Shown: positions 17,475 through 26,671 of the stretch, in pieces
How the letters are laid out: each line of letters starts with the position of its first letter
Position numbering within the stretch: position 1 is the first letter of the stretch
Assembly: GCA_947380605.1 (NCBI GenBank)
Contig: CANCRO010000023.1
Span: forward strand, 1-34,229
DNA from: Chitinophagaceae bacterium
Lineage (GTDB): Bacteria > Bacteroidota > Bacteroidia > Chitinophagales > Chitinophagaceae
Reading direction: 5' to 3'
DNA length: 34,229 nucleotides
The notes under the pieces: model-generated
Told to the model about the DNA's origin: nothing
Database searches by the model: none
What the model saw: the letters and a program-made list of their open reading frames with translations, nothing else
Program-made: the position numbers and the translations under genes

Positions 17475-18296
17475 ATGAAAAGGAGTGAATTTATTAAGTA
17501 TGCATCATCGATGGCAATTGTTTTAGCTGGAGGAGAAATTCTTCATGCATCCGATTTAAATTGGAGCGAATGGGAAAAGAGTAAAAAAGTTAAGCTTCGA
17601 TTTGTTGTTGCATCCGATGGTCATTATGGGCAGAAAGGAACGGAATATGAAAAATATTTTGAAACCCTAGTTAGCCGCATTAATGAAGAACACAGTGCTA
17701 ATCCTTTTGCGTTTTGTATGATTAATGGTGATATTATCCATGACGACAAGGTGCATTACCCTGCGGCAAAAAAAGCCTTAGACAAACTAGCGCTAAAATA
17801 TTATGTAAGTCAAGGGAATCATGATAAGGTTACTGCAAAGGAATGGGAAACCATTTGGAATATGCCGGTCAACCTCGACTTTTCGATAGGGAAGAATGCA
17901 TTTTTAATTGCTACTACCTCCAATGAAAAGGGGACTTATCTCAGTCCAGATGTAAATTGGATGGCTAATCAATTAGAGAAACATCAGTCCAAAAAAAATG
18001 TATTTATTTTTATACATATCAATCCAGGAAAGTTAACTAAACATGCTGTCGATAGTCCTGAATTATTTGAGGTTTTTGCAAAGCACAAAAATATCAAGGC
18101 TGTTTTTAATGGGCATGATCATGATGAAGAAGGAATTAAAAAAAGAAATGAGATACCTTTTATATTTGATGCGCATTTTGGTGGAGACTGGGGTACACCC
18201 TATCGTGGATTTAGAGTGGTAGAGTTGATGAGCGACAATTCAATACTTACCTATGTGATGAATCCCATTGATAAAATTAACGAGGTCACCTTTTAA
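17475..18296 (+). CDS. Exported calcineurin-like metallophosphoesterase
   Basis: The 273-residue protein has all five metal-binding blocks of the calcineurin-like phosphoesterase family: DGH (Asp48, His50), NGDIIHD (Asp86), GNHD (Asn115, His116), His181 in FIFIHIN, and GHDHD (His214, His216). The N-terminus MKRSEFIKYASSMAIVLAGG resembles a twin-arginine signal with only one arginine (KR in place of RR), so export by Tat is possible but uncertain. The substrate is unknown; relatives include purple acid phosphatase-like and phosphodiesterase enzymes. A 229-base divergent gap separates it from fumC. It is convergent with the enoyl-CoA hydratase gene (21 bases between the stop codons). Confidence 0.9.
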   Translation: MKRSEFIKYASSMAIVLAGGEILHASDLNWSEWEKSKKVKLRFVVASDGHYGQKGTEYEKYFETLVSRINEEHSANPFAFCMINGDIIHDDKVHYPAAKKALDKLALKYYVSQGNHDKVTAKEWETIWNMPVNLDFSIGKNAFLIATTSNEKGTYLSPDVNWMANQLEKHQSKKNVFIFIHINPGKLTKHAVDSPELFEVFAKHKNIKAVFNGHDHDEEGIKKRNEIPFIFDAHFGGDWGTPYRGFRVVELMSDNSILTYVMNPIDKINEVTF

Positions 18297-18317
18297 GAAG
18301 AAGGAAGTTGTTATTAT

Positions 18318-19097
18318 CTATTTCCCTATAAATTTTGGTGTGCGTTTTTCTAGAAAGGCAAGGGTGCCCTCTTTTCTGTCAGCCGTATCGAAGCTTTCAC
18401 CAAAGGCATTATTTTCAACTGTATAGCCATTGATAGCATTATTTTCTGCTGCATTGGCGGATTTGATGCACTCCGTAATTGCAATCGGTGCTTTTGAATT
18501 GATTACTGTTAAAATGGAAATGGCTTTATCCATCAATAATTCTTGAGGCACTACGTAATTGACTAGTCCGTATTGCAATGCTGTGTGAGCGTCTATCATT
18601 ATTCCACTGATTAATAATTCTATTGCACGTCCCTTGCCTATTAATTTTGTCAACCTTTGGGTACCGCCATATCCAGGAACGATGCCTAGATTAATTTCAG
18701 GTTGTCCAAATCGTGCATTTTCAGCAGCAATTCTAAAGTGGCAGGCCATGGCTAATTCACAGCCACCACCTAATGCAAATCCATTGACTGCAGCAATAAT
18801 TGGCTTACTACTATTTTCAATTTTAAAAAAAATATCCTGCCCTCTTTTAGATAAGTTAATTGCTTCAGTTTTGGTTAAATCCGAAAACGCTGCAATGTCA
18901 GCACCGGCAACAAATGCCTTTGGTCCTGTACCCGTTATAATAGCAGATTTGATAGAGGCGTTAGTATAAATTTCTTCTATGGCAAGTTCTAATTCAGCTA
19001 GTACCACACTATTCAGTGCATTTAATTTCTCAGGACGGTTGATGGTGATAGTGAAAATACTATTATCGAGAGAAGTAATTAAAGTAGTATAGCTCAT
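18318..19097 (-). CDS. Enoyl-CoA hydratase / crotonase family
   Basis: This is a 259-residue crotonase-fold protein with both catalytic glutamates of enoyl-CoA hydratases: Glu114 in GGGCELAMACHF and Glu134 in GQPEINLGIVPGYGGTQRL. The oxyanion-hole segment AFVAGADI (61-68) is intact. This supports true hydration of short-chain trans-2-enoyl-CoA over isomerase or dehalogenase activities. The frame extends 18 codons upstream to 19151, but the start MSYTTLITSLDNSIFTI matches the family, so I use 19097. It is the last gene of a probable gltX-B12 subunit-crotonase operon, 55 bases after the previous stop codon. Confidence 0.93.
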   Translation of the reverse strand: MSYTTLITSLDNSIFTITINRPEKLNALNSVVLAELELAIEEIYTNASIKSAIITGTGPKAFVAGADIAAFSDLTKTEAINLSKRGQDIFFKIENSSKPIIAAVNGFALGGGCELAMACHFRIAAENARFGQPEINLGIVPGYGGTQRLTKLIGKGRAIELLISGIMIDAHTALQYGLVNYVVPQELLMDKAISILTVINSKAPIAITECIKSANAAENNAINGYTVENNAFGESFDTADRKEGTLAFLEKRTPKFIGK

Positions 19098-19152
19098 TGA
19101 AATAATTTTATAGTAAGCTTTTGGAATAATTAATAAAACCCTACTGATCAAT

Positions 19153-19572
19153 TTAAAAATCTCGATGGGTACTTACCCAATCCGTGATATATTGAGTAAT
19201 GGTTGAAGTATTGGTTCCTGGAGCAAATAGTTCACCTACACCTATTTTATTCAATTCCTTCATATCTTCTGCTGGAATAATACCTCCACCGGTAAGTAGT
19301 ACATCTGTCATTTTTTTTTCCTTCATCAACTTTATGATTTTCGGGAAAACGGTATTGTGCGCACCGCTTAGAATGCTAACACCAATGGCATCCACATCCT
19401 CTTGTAAGGCAGTGTTTACCACCATCTCAGGAGTCTGACGAAGGCCAGTATAAATCACCTCCATTCCTGCATCGCGTAAAGAAGTTGCGATTATTTTGGC
19501 ACCACGATCATGTCCATCCAGACCTACTTTTGCAATCAATATGCGAATGGGTCTTTTTTTGTCTGTGTTCAT
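19153..19572 (-). CDS. Small B12-binding subunit of methylmalonyl-CoA mutase type
   Basis: The 139-residue protein is a stand-alone cobalamin-binding domain. It has the base-off motif DGHDRG (19-24), in which His21 would coordinate cobalt, followed by SILSGAH and LLTGGGIIP, in the order seen in the C-terminal domain of methylmalonyl-CoA mutase. Similar free-standing subunits pair with a separate catalytic chain in archaeal and some bacterial mutases; the partner is not in this window. Related mutases (isobutyryl-, ethylmalonyl-CoA) are alternatives. The frame opens at 19608, but the ATG at 19572 follows the Shine-Dalgarno-like AAGGA and begins the conserved [15 protein letters not shown]. It starts 40 bases after gltX ends and is probably co-transcribed with it. 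Confidence 0.9.
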   Translation of the reverse strand: MNTDKKRPIRILIAKVGLDGHDRGAKIIATSLRDAGMEVIYTGLRQTPEMVVNTALQEDVDAIGVSILSGAHNTVFPKIIKLMKEKKMTDVLLTGGGIIPAEDMKELNKIGVGELFAPGTNTSTITQYITDWVSTHRDF

Positions 19573-19612
19573 GGTGGTTCCTTTAAATGAATTGTCTATG
19601 AAAAGCAAGTAA

Positions 19613-21145
19613 TTACGCTACAAAAACTTTCAAAGCATTTTCAATTCTTTGAAGCGTATTTGTTTTACCAATTGTTTCAGCAATGATGAATAAGCCTGGC
19701 CCCATTTTGCTACCCACTAAAAATACTCTTAGCATCATTTGCAATTCACCTACTTTACTATTTTTTTCAGTAGCAATTTGTTTGAAAATTGTTTCAATAG
19801 AAATTGCATCCCAGCTTTCTAATTGGTTTAATTGATCGATTAAGCTATTGAAGTATTCTTTTTTAGCTTCATCCCATTTTGGCTTAACAGATGCTTCGTC
19901 ATAGGAGCTAGGGGAATCAAAAAAGTAAACACCTTGAGTATAAAAATCTGGAAGTAAAATACAGCGTTCTTTAATTAAATTCATTACATCTCCTAAATAG
20001 CTATCCTCTATATTGGAGACCCCTTTGCTCAAGAAGATTTCCTTTACTCTTTCTTTATAATTTTCAATGGGCAATTTTTTGATCCATTCTTGATTAAACC
20101 ATTTTGCTTTTTCGAAATCAAATTTAGCACCGCCTTTATGAACTTTTTCGATGCTAAATTTTTCTATTAATTCTTCTAATGAAAATACTTCTTGCTCTGT
20201 ACCGTCATTCCAACCTAGTACAGCTAGTAGGTTAATGAATGCTTCTGGTAAAAAGCCTAATTCCTTGAATCCTTTGGTAACCTCCTTTGTAGTAGGGTCT
20301 ATCCAATCCATAGCATAAACGGGAAAGCCTAGACGATCTCCGTCACGCTTACTTAGTTTTCCGTTTCCATCTGGCTTTAGAATTAATGGAAGATGCGCCC
20401 AATGGGGCATTTGGTCTAGTCCAAATAAATACTTCCATAATAGAATGTGCACTGGCGCACTCGGCAGCCATTCTTCGCCTCTAAACGCATGAGTGATTTT
20501 CATTAAATGATCATCTACTACTACCGCAAGATGATAGGTGGGCATTCCATCAGCCTTTAGTAGCACTTTATCATCTACCGTATTGGTATCAAATTCCATT
20601 TCTCCTCTGATCATATCTGAAAATGGAATGAGTTCATTGGGATTTACTTTTATGCGGATGACATAGGGGGTTCCTGCATCAATTAATGCTTTTGTTTCTT
20701 CAGGTAATAAGCGCAACGAATTGTTCATGCTCATCCGAATATGATGATCGTATTGTAAACTATTGCTGCCAGCAGCTTTTAGCTTTTCTCTCATCGCTTC
20801 TAATTCTGCAGAAGTATCAAAGGCATAATAAGCGTTACCTTGTTGAATGAGTTGTTCAGCATATTGGCGGTAAATCGGTTTTCTTTCACTCTGCCGGTAA
20901 GGAGTATACGAGCCACCATGAATCACACTTTCATCGGGTATAAGTCCACACCAGTCAAGGCAGTCGAAAATATATTTCTCCGCACCATCTACCCATCTAG
21001 TTTGATCGGTATCCTCTACGCGAACTATAAAATCACCTTGGTGTTTTTTTGCAAACAAATAATTAAATAGTACGGTTCTAACTCCGCCTAAATGAAGCCC
21101 ACCAGTTGGACTGGGAGCAAATCGAACTCTAACTTTATTGGCCAT
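19613..21145 (-). CDS. gltX: Glutamyl-tRNA synthetase
   Basis: This class I aminoacyl-tRNA synthetase charges tRNA-Glu. It contains the HIGH-region [14 protein letters not shown] (11-24, HIGH as HLGG), RVEDTDQTR, the KMSKS-equivalent KLSKR (263-267) and a helical anticodon-binding C-terminal half. The 510 residues are a normal length. Whether it is discriminating or also charges tRNA-Gln cannot be read here; no gatCAB genes are present, and the amidase at 32387 is an exported paralogue and not GatA. A perfect -7 box (TATCTTTG) ends 4 bases before the ATG. It leads a probable operon with the B12 subunit and a crotonase. Confidence 0.97.
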   Translation of the reverse strand: MANKVRVRFAPSPTGGLHLGGVRTVLFNYLFAKKHQGDFIVRVEDTDQTRWVDGAEKYIFDCLDWCGLIPDESVIHGGSYTPYRQSERKPIYRQYAEQLIQQGNAYYAFDTSAELEAMREKLKAAGSNSLQYDHHIRMSMNNSLRLLPEETKALIDAGTPYVIRIKVNPNELIPFSDMIRGEMEFDTNTVDDKVLLKADGMPTYHLAVVVDDHLMKITHAFRGEEWLPSAPVHILLWKYLFGLDQMPHWAHLPLILKPDGNGKLSKRDGDRLGFPVYAMDWIDPTTKEVTKGFKELGFLPEAFINLLAVLGWNDGTEQEVFSLEELIEKFSIEKVHKGGAKFDFEKAKWFNQEWIKKLPIENYKERVKEIFLSKGVSNIEDSYLGDVMNLIKERCILLPDFYTQGVYFFDSPSSYDEASVKPKWDEAKKEYFNSLIDQLNQLESWDAISIETIFKQIATEKNSKVGELQMMLRVFLVGSKMGPGLFIIAETIGKTNTLQRIENALKVFVA

Positions 21146-21149
21146 AGGG

Positions 21150-21157
21150 CAAAGATA
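21150..21157 (-). promoter_or_regulatory. -7 promoter box abutting gltX start
   Basis: On the minus strand TATCTTTG, a perfect TAnnTTTG match, ends 4 bases (CCCT) before the gltX ATG. The mRNA would therefore be leaderless or nearly so. No good -33 TTG is seen at 17-23 bases upstream. Confidence 0.6.
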
Positions 21158-21206
21158 AGCCAGGAGTGAAATGAAAGGAAAATAAAGTTTTTACTTTTCT
21201 AGTCTA

Positions 21207-21917
21207 TCAAAAAAATTCAGCTATTTTATTGGCAATCAGTAAATGTCCTTGTTGATTAGGGTGGTTTACCTGTGACATATAGTTTGTGATGGGTTCTCCA
21301 GACAAGACCTTATTTCTGAACTCCTCATAACTATCTACTAATCCGATATCGTATTTTTTAGCTAAGGCCTTTATTTGCAAAGCATGTTTTTCTAATTCAT
21401 TATTGGGTGATAATATATCTATTCTTTGATCTGGAGATGGAGTTAATAGAATTACTTTTATATTCTTTTTTAAGGCTTTTTCAATCATTGTACTCCACGC
21501 CTTTGCAGCTTTTTCTAGTCCAGCAGACCGATCGTTGAGGGCATAGTCGATAAATAAAACATCAGGTTGATGATTCAAAACAGTTGAATCAAATCTTTTT
21601 TCTCCACTCAAGGAATTTTCGCCGCCGATAGAAGTATTGATTATATTAATAACGGCAAAAGGGTATTTTTCTTTTACCATTTTTAAAACCTGCATAGGGT
21701 AGGCGTCAAATGTATTGACCAAGGGAGTTTTAAAGTATCCTGCTGGTACAGAATGTCCATGAAAAACTAAATTAATCGTTCTATTTTTTGCCCATTCTTT
21801 TTTTAGTTCAGTTTTGATATCAGTTAAATAATTCGATGGATCAGCAAGATGACTGATATCGTTTTTTTGATAGGAGACTAGCACCAAAGCGATTAAAATA
21901 AATACAATCTTTTTCAT
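21207..21917 (-). CDS. SGNH/GDSL-family hydrolase, exported
   Basis: The 236-residue protein has a hydrophobic N-terminal segment (residues 4-16) that suggests export or membrane anchoring. The SGNH blocks can be followed: Ser56 in FHGHSVPAG (block I, where GDS is usual), Gly98/Gly99 in SIGGENS (block II), Asn128 in DYALND (block III) and His219 in VNHPNQQGH (block V). The Asp normally three residues before the His (DxxH) is Gln216 here, so the catalytic triad may be reduced to a Ser-His dyad or use another acid. Such enzymes are often esterases acting on acetylated sugars or lipids; the substrate is unknown. It is separated from gltX by 61 bases and has its own upstream region. Confidence 0.8.
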   Translation of the reverse strand: MKKIVFILIALVLVSYQKNDISHLADPSNYLTDIKTELKKEWAKNRTINLVFHGHSVPAGYFKTPLVNTFDAYPMQVLKMVKEKYPFAVINIINTSIGGENSLSGEKRFDSTVLNHQPDVLFIDYALNDRSAGLEKAAKAWSTMIEKALKKNIKVILLTPSPDQRIDILSPNNELEKHALQIKALAKKYDIGLVDSYEEFRNKVLSGEPITNYMSQVNHPNQQGHLLIANKIAEFF

Positions 21918-21975
21918 TTTGTATAGTTTTAAATTTATTGCTGACTGGGGATGAAAATTAATCTATGCCTATCGA

Positions 21976-22359
21976 TTAATTCACTACTGCTGTAAATTCA
22001 ATTTCTACTAAATATTCAGGGGCTACCAATTTACTTACTTCATAAAATCCTGTAGCAGGTTTTATATCTTTAAAAAAACTAGCGTGCGCTTTTGCAACTG
22101 CTTCAAAACTAGTAATGTCAGAAGTGAAAATTCGAGTGCGAATGACATCTTTCATGCTTACATTCAGGTCTTTCAATACTATTTCAATTCTTTCTAAAAT
22201 ATTCATGGTTTGTGCATAAGCGTCATCTGCCTTAACTTTTATGCCATCTACAATTGCAACCGTACCGGAAACTTCTACTATATTTCCTATTCGAACGGCA
22301 CGGCAATAGCCCATTTTATCTTCCCAAGGAGAACCTGTTAAAATATTTTTTCTTTCCAT
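21976..22359 (-). CDS. RidA/YjgF-family protein lacking the catalytic Arg
   Basis: The 127-residue protein has the chorismate-mutase-like fold signature of the Rid family: VEVSGTVAIVDG, QTMNILERIEIVLKDLN, and LVEIEFTAVV at the end. In true RidA (2-aminoacrylate deaminase) an arginine in a PARS-type motif binds the substrate carboxylate. Here the equivalent stretch is KPATGFYEV, with Thr103 where Arg is expected. It therefore probably belongs to one of the other Rid subfamilies (Rid4-7 type), whose activity is poorly known. A 7-of-8 -7 box (TACTATTG, 22393-22400 on the minus strand) lies 33 bases upstream of the ATG. Confidence 0.88.
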   Translation of the reverse strand: MERKNILTGSPWEDKMGYCRAVRIGNIVEVSGTVAIVDGIKVKADDAYAQTMNILERIEIVLKDLNVSMKDVIRTRIFTSDITSFEAVAKAHASFFKDIKPATGFYEVSKLVAPEYLVEIEFTAVVN

Positions 22360-22466
22360 TTTTTTTAAATAAGTGGTTAATAATTATTTTTACAATAGTA
22401 TACGAAATCTAGATATAGCCTTCAGGATATAAATATGAAATATTTCAATCCTGTTTTCCAAATAGC

Positions 22467-22889
22467 CTAGAGCTGAGTCAATTTTTCAATATCCATTTTT
22501 TTCATTTGCATAAAAGCATACATAGCTTTTGGTGCTTTTTCTGGATCGCTCATAAGCTTGCCAAGCATAGTAGGAATAATTTGCCAGGAAACTCCATATT
22601 TATCTTTTATCCATCCACATTTTCCTTCTTGACCTTCCTCAGCAAATTTATTCCAGTAATGATCAATTTCTGCCTGAGTTTCACAGTTGACTACAAATGA
22701 AATGGCTTCATTGAATTTATAATCCGGGCCTCCATTGAGTGCCATAAATTTTTCGCCATTTAATTCAAAAACAACTGCCATTGGATTGGAGGAGAGTATT
22801 TTAGCATTCGGAAAAACAGAGCAATAAAAATCTGCTGCTTCCTGAGATTTTCCGTCAAACCAAAGGCAGGGGTAGATTGGTTGATTCAT
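22467..22889 (-). CDS. VOC-family protein, PhnB/YjdN-like
   Basis: The 140-residue protein begins QPIYPCLWFDGKSQEAADFYCSVF and contains AVVFELNGEKFMALNGGP and KDKYGVSWQIIP. These are the marks of the PhnB/YjdN branch of the vicinal oxygen chelate superfamily, often annotated as 3-demethylubiquinone-9 3-methyltransferase without experimental support. No enzymatic role can be assigned. The gene precedes the RidA-like gene on the same strand (107-base gap). It has no clear -7 box. Confidence 0.88.
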   Translation of the reverse strand: MNQPIYPCLWFDGKSQEAADFYCSVFPNAKILSSNPMAVVFELNGEKFMALNGGPDYKFNEAISFVVNCETQAEIDHYWNKFAEEGQEGKCGWIKDKYGVSWQIIPTMLGKLMSDPEKAPKAMYAFMQMKKMDIEKLTQL

Positions 22890-22940
22890 AGTTGATGTAA
22901 TTTATTTTATGATCAATTGCAATTGCTTTTATGGATGGTA

Positions 22941-23957
22941 TTACCATTGAATTGCTATTTTACCCATACTTTTTCTTTTTTCAAGATATTCATGGGCAGC
23001 TGCTATTGCTGAAGCTTCAAATACTTTTCCTACTGTAGGTTTGAAAACTCCTGATGCAGTCAGTTTAACTACTTCAGTTAAACAACGTTGCAATGTCAGT
23101 GGGTGTTGATCTGCGACACTTAGCATATTCACTCCAATCATTGCTTTGGATGGCATCATCAACATTACTGGATGATAAAAACCAAATCCAATGGCTGCTT
23201 TTAATTTACCCCATAAATTTTTGTTAGTCATGTCGGAGGCTCCGTAACAAATAATTCTGCCTCCCGCTGCTAAGGATCGGAATCCTTTTTTTACTGATTT
23301 TCCTCCAACCGCATCAAATATTACATCTAGTCCTTTTCCATCAGTTATTTTTTTTATTTCTTTTTCAAAATCATGTGTTTGATAGTTAATAGGATGATGA
23401 ACACCTAATTCTTTCAAATAGTTAATTTTTTCTTCAGAGCCAGCAGTAGAAAAAATTTCGCATTGTTTGTATTTAGCAAATTGAATAAGCGCAGTTCCAA
23501 CACCTCCTGCACCAGAATGAATTAACACTTTATCGCCAGGATGAAGATTGACCATTTCCGCCGCTGAAAAATAGGCGGTACAATATTGAGTGGTTAAAGC
23601 GGTAGCAGTTGCAGCATCGATCGTTTCAGGAATAATAGCTGTGGCTCTAGCATCAGTAATGGCATATTCTGCATAGCCACCAAAACGTGTCATTGCAGTC
23701 ACCCGGTCACCTATTTTTAAATGAGTAACGCCCGCTCCAATTTTTTCAACAGTGCCAGCTACATCATAGCCAAGAACACAGGGCATCGGTGGAGCATCCT
23801 TATACATTCCATTGCGAGCCATTACATCGGCAAAATTTAAACCAAAGGCTTCTACTTTTATTAATACCTCTCCAGTACTTGGAGAAGGTGTACTAATTTC
23901 TCTTGTTTCAAATGCTTTTTCAGCCGACCCATTTTTGATTAAAAAAATTGCTTTCAT
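22941..23957 (-). CDS. Quinone oxidoreductase-like MDR protein (VAT-1 type)
   Basis: This 338-residue member of the medium-chain dehydrogenase/reductase superfamily has an N-terminal GroES-like domain (EVLIKVEAFGLNFADVMARNG, VLGYDVAGTVEKIGAG) and a Rossmann domain with the NADPH motif SGAGGVG (148-154). The usual zinc-binding cysteines and histidine of alcohol dehydrogenases are missing, so it is a zinc-free reductase, close to the VAT-1/quinone oxidoreductase branch. Likely activity: NADPH-dependent reduction of quinones or enones; the substrate is unknown. The nhaD gene lies directly upstream (25-base gap, same strand), so they may share a transcript, although no functional link is known. 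Confidence 0.9.
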   Translation of the reverse strand: MKAIFLIKNGSAEKAFETREISTPSPSTGEVLIKVEAFGLNFADVMARNGMYKDAPPMPCVLGYDVAGTVEKIGAGVTHLKIGDRVTAMTRFGGYAEYAITDARATAIIPETIDAATATALTTQYCTAYFSAAEMVNLHPGDKVLIHSGAGGVGTALIQFAKYKQCEIFSTAGSEEKINYLKELGVHHPINYQTHDFEKEIKKITDGKGLDVIFDAVGGKSVKKGFRSLAAGGRIICYGASDMTNKNLWGKLKAAIGFGFYHPVMLMMPSKAMIGVNMLSVADQHPLTLQRCLTEVVKLTASGVFKPTVGKVFEASAIAAAHEYLEKRKSMGKIAIQW

Positions 23958-23982
23958 TTCGATTTCAATAATTATTTTTTAT

Positions 23983-25260
23983 TCAAATAAAAAAAACATT
24001 TTCTACATAAAACACAGCAATAGCTGCTATAAATCCGACAATAGCCAACCAGCTGATTTTTTTTAGGTACCAGATGAAATTAATTTGTTCAATGCCCATT
24101 ACGGCAACACCCGCTGCAGAACCAATGATGACGGCGCTACCTCCAGTGCCAGTAGTTAATGCAAGGAATTCCCAAAATGGATGATCAGTTGGAAAGGTCG
24201 TTAAATCATACATTCCCTGTGCAGCGGCTACTAGTGGCACATTATCTACGATAGCAGAAAGCATGCCTAGTGTAATACCAATTAGGTAATCATTGTGAAG
24301 TGAATTGCTCAGGTAAGCGGCGGTGATTTTTAATATCCCATAAGATTGCAATGCTGCTACTGCTAATAAAATTCCAAGAAAAAATAAAATACTTGGGGTA
24401 TCTATTCTTTGCAAGGCCTTTGCTACAGTAAATTTTTCAGCATCAGTACCCTCCTTTTTTTTGTGCATCATGGAATTGATAATCCACATAATGCTGAGGG
24501 CTAACAACATTCCCATAAATGGAGGTAAATGGGTTATAGTTTTAAATGCTGGAACACTTAGTAACAAAATAATTCCAGCAACTAGTATAATAGTACTTTC
24601 TTTTTTTTCTTTTAATGGTCTTTCTTGAAAAGGAGAAGGGATAAAATTTATTCCTTTAAACCGACGGGCCATTAATAATAGAGGAAGTCCACAGGCTACT
24701 AAAGATGGAAAGATTAATTCTTTTATAATATTCAAAGCTGTTATTTGTCCGCCAATCCAGAGCATGGTGGTGGTGACGTCACCCAGGGGAGACCAAGCTC
24801 CTCCTGCATTGGCTGCAATAACAATCATTCCTGCAAACCAAAGACGATCTTCCTTGTCGGCTAAAATTTTTGCACAAACTGATGTCATTACTATAGCTGT
24901 TGTTAGATTGTCTAATAGTGCAGAGAGTAAAAAGGTAACCCCTGTTATAATAAATAAAAGTCGCTTTTTACTAGTAGTGGTAATTTTTTGAGTAATAATT
25001 TCAAAACCATTATGCGAGTCTATCAGCTCAACAATCGTCATGGCACCTAGTAAAAAAAATAGGATAGAGGCAATTTCTCCTAGGTGTTCATATAGTTCTT
25101 TAATAACCGTTTCTGCTGATTGGCTTTGAATTGTGTAAGTTGTCCAGCAAAGAACACCTGTTAGTAAAGCTGCGGCTGCTTTATTTAATTTTAGCGGCTG
25201 CTCAAATGCAATCGCTAAATATCCCACAATAAAAATAGTGATAAGTATAATTGTAATCAT
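23983..25260 (-). CDS. nhaD: Na+/H+ antiporter NhaD
   Basis: The 425-residue integral membrane protein, with about 11-12 helices, exchanges external protons for internal sodium (or lithium). It shows the NhaD signatures FIVGYLAIAFEQPLKLNKA at the N-terminus, the helix pair with SALLDNLTTAIVMTS and AIVDNVPLVAAAQGMYDL (each with a buried Asp-Asn), and GGAWSPLGDVTTTMLWIGG. The frame extends upstream to 25317, but the ATG at 25260 is the sensible start because it puts the first helix at the N-terminus. A partial -7 box (GTTCTTTG) ends 5 bases before this ATG. Sodium export would fit a freshwater or soil organism under alkaline or salt load; this is inference. Confidence 0.92.
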   Translation of the reverse strand: MITIILITIFIVGYLAIAFEQPLKLNKAAAALLTGVLCWTTYTIQSQSAETVIKELYEHLGEIASILFFLLGAMTIVELIDSHNGFEIITQKITTTSKKRLLFIITGVTFLLSALLDNLTTAIVMTSVCAKILADKEDRLWFAGMIVIAANAGGAWSPLGDVTTTMLWIGGQITALNIIKELIFPSLVACGLPLLLMARRFKGINFIPSPFQERPLKEKKESTIILVAGIILLLSVPAFKTITHLPPFMGMLLALSIMWIINSMMHKKKEGTDAEKFTVAKALQRIDTPSILFFLGILLAVAALQSYGILKITAAYLSNSLHNDYLIGITLGMLSAIVDNVPLVAAAQGMYDLTTFPTDHPFWEFLALTTGTGGSAVIIGSAAGVAVMGIEQINFIWYLKKISWLAIVGFIAAIAVFYVENVFFI

Positions 25261-25436
25261 TGTTACAAAGAACGTTTTGGTAAAGTTAAGTGAATTACAT
25301 AAGCTGCCTTTTAGCAATTCTGCAGGAGCGAATTCGTAAATCTTGTACTTTAGCTACTTGTATATTTTATTTAAAAAAGTAGAAAGCGCTAGGTTTGATA
25401 CTAAGTACTGCTAGTAGTTTTTATGAATGAAAGTAA

Positions 25437-26636
25437 TTAAATAGCAACTTTTCCTGGATACTCTTCCAACGCTTTTTCTAAACAATCCATAGCAGAATTA
25501 ATAGCATTGACATTTAAAACATATGCCAGTCTTACTTCATTCCTGCCAAGACCTGGAGTGCTATAGAAGCCGCCGGCTGGTGCTAGCATAACGGTTTGTC
25601 CATTATAAGAAAAAGATTCTAGCAGCCATTGACAAAAAGTTTCGGAATCATCAATGGGTAATCTAGCAATGGTATAAAAAGCGCCTCCTGGGTTAGGACA
25701 AAATACGCCAGGAATTGAATTGAGTCTTTTTACAATGGTATCCCTTCTTTTTTGATATTCAGCCTTTGTTTCATCAAAATAATTATCGGGCAAATCAACT
25801 GCTGCCTCTCCTAATATTTGTGCAAAGCCTGGAGGACTTAGTCGAGCTTGAGCAAATTTCATTACAGAGTTTAATACTTCTTTATTTTTTGTAATCAATG
25901 CACCAATCCTTCCACCGCAAGCACTATATCTTTTACTAATTGAATCCATAAGAACGACATGATTTTCTACACCTTTTAATGTCATAAAACTAGTGTGACT
26001 TCCTTCATAACAAAACTCACGATACGCTTCATCACAAAATAAATAGAGATTATGCTTTAAAATAATTTGCTTCAAAATTTCCATTTCCTCTTTGCTATAT
26101 AAATAGCCCGTTGGGTTGTTGGGATTGCAAATCAGAATTCCTTTTGTCTTCGGTGTAATTGCCTTTTCGAATTCCGCAATTGGAGGAAGCGCAAAACTTT
26201 TATCAATAGTAGAGGTGATGGGACGAACGACTACTCCTACCTCTACTGCGAAAGCATTGTAGTTGGCATAAAAAGGTTCAGGTATAATAATTTCATCTCC
26301 TGGATCCATGCAGGCCATTAATCCAAATAAAATAGCTTCGCTTGCACCGGTGGTTATTATTATTTCGTCTGTAGTAATATGAATAGCTGACTTTGCATAA
26401 TAGCCAGTTAATTTTTTTCGGTAACTCTCATTACCGGCACTATGACTGTATTCCAAAATTTTGAAATTACTGTTTCTAACAGCATCCAATGTTTGTTTGG
26501 GAGTCTCAATATCTGGCTGACCAATATTTAAGTGAAATACGTGGATACCTTTTTTTTGAGCAGCTTCTGCAAAAGGCACTAATTTTCGAATCGGAGAAGT
26601 TGGCATGATTTGCCCACGATGGCTGATAGATAACAT
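25437..26636 (-). CDS. PLP-dependent aminotransferase, class I/II
   Basis: The 399-residue fold-type I aminotransferase has FHLNIGQPDIETP near the start, GASEAILFG, NPNNPTGYLYS (171-181), the CDEAY segment with Asp202, and PLP lysine Lys235 in DSISKRYSACGGRIG. It resembles the aspartate/aromatic aminotransferase group, but the exact amino donor cannot be chosen; aspartate, aromatic amino acids or diaminopimelate are possible. Its ATG lies 4 bases after a perfect -7 box. A 176-base gap separates it from nhaD downstream, with no strong terminator visible. Confidence 0.93.
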   Translation of the reverse strand: MLSISHRGQIMPTSPIRKLVPFAEAAQKKGIHVFHLNIGQPDIETPKQTLDAVRNSNFKILEYSHSAGNESYRKKLTGYYAKSAIHITTDEIIITTGASEAILFGLMACMDPGDEIIIPEPFYANYNAFAVEVGVVVRPITSTIDKSFALPPIAEFEKAITPKTKGILICNPNNPTGYLYSKEEMEILKQIILKHNLYLFCDEAYREFCYEGSHTSFMTLKGVENHVVLMDSISKRYSACGGRIGALITKNKEVLNSVMKFAQARLSPPGFAQILGEAAVDLPDNYFDETKAEYQKRRDTIVKRLNSIPGVFCPNPGGAFYTIARLPIDDSETFCQWLLESFSYNGQTVMLAPAGGFYSTPGLGRNEVRLAYVLNVNAINSAMDCLEKALEEYPGKVAI

Positions 26637-26640
26637 CCTG

Positions 26641-26671
26641 CAAATATAATGATGAATAGCTAGTGATTCAA
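26641..26671 (-). promoter_or_regulatory. Promoter of the aminotransferase gene (-33/-7)
   Basis: On the minus strand a TTG (26669-26671) is followed after 20 bases by TATATTTG (26641-26648), which fits the Bacteroidota promoter TTG-N17-23-TAnnTTTG. The box ends 4 bases (CAGG) before the ATG, so the transcript would be leaderless or nearly so. Confidence 0.68.

Noticed and set aside
25261-25436. Possible terminator between the aminotransferase gene and nhaD
   Set aside because: Only short pairings (for example around TACTAAGTA) without a T-run on the relevant strand. Not strong enough to call.
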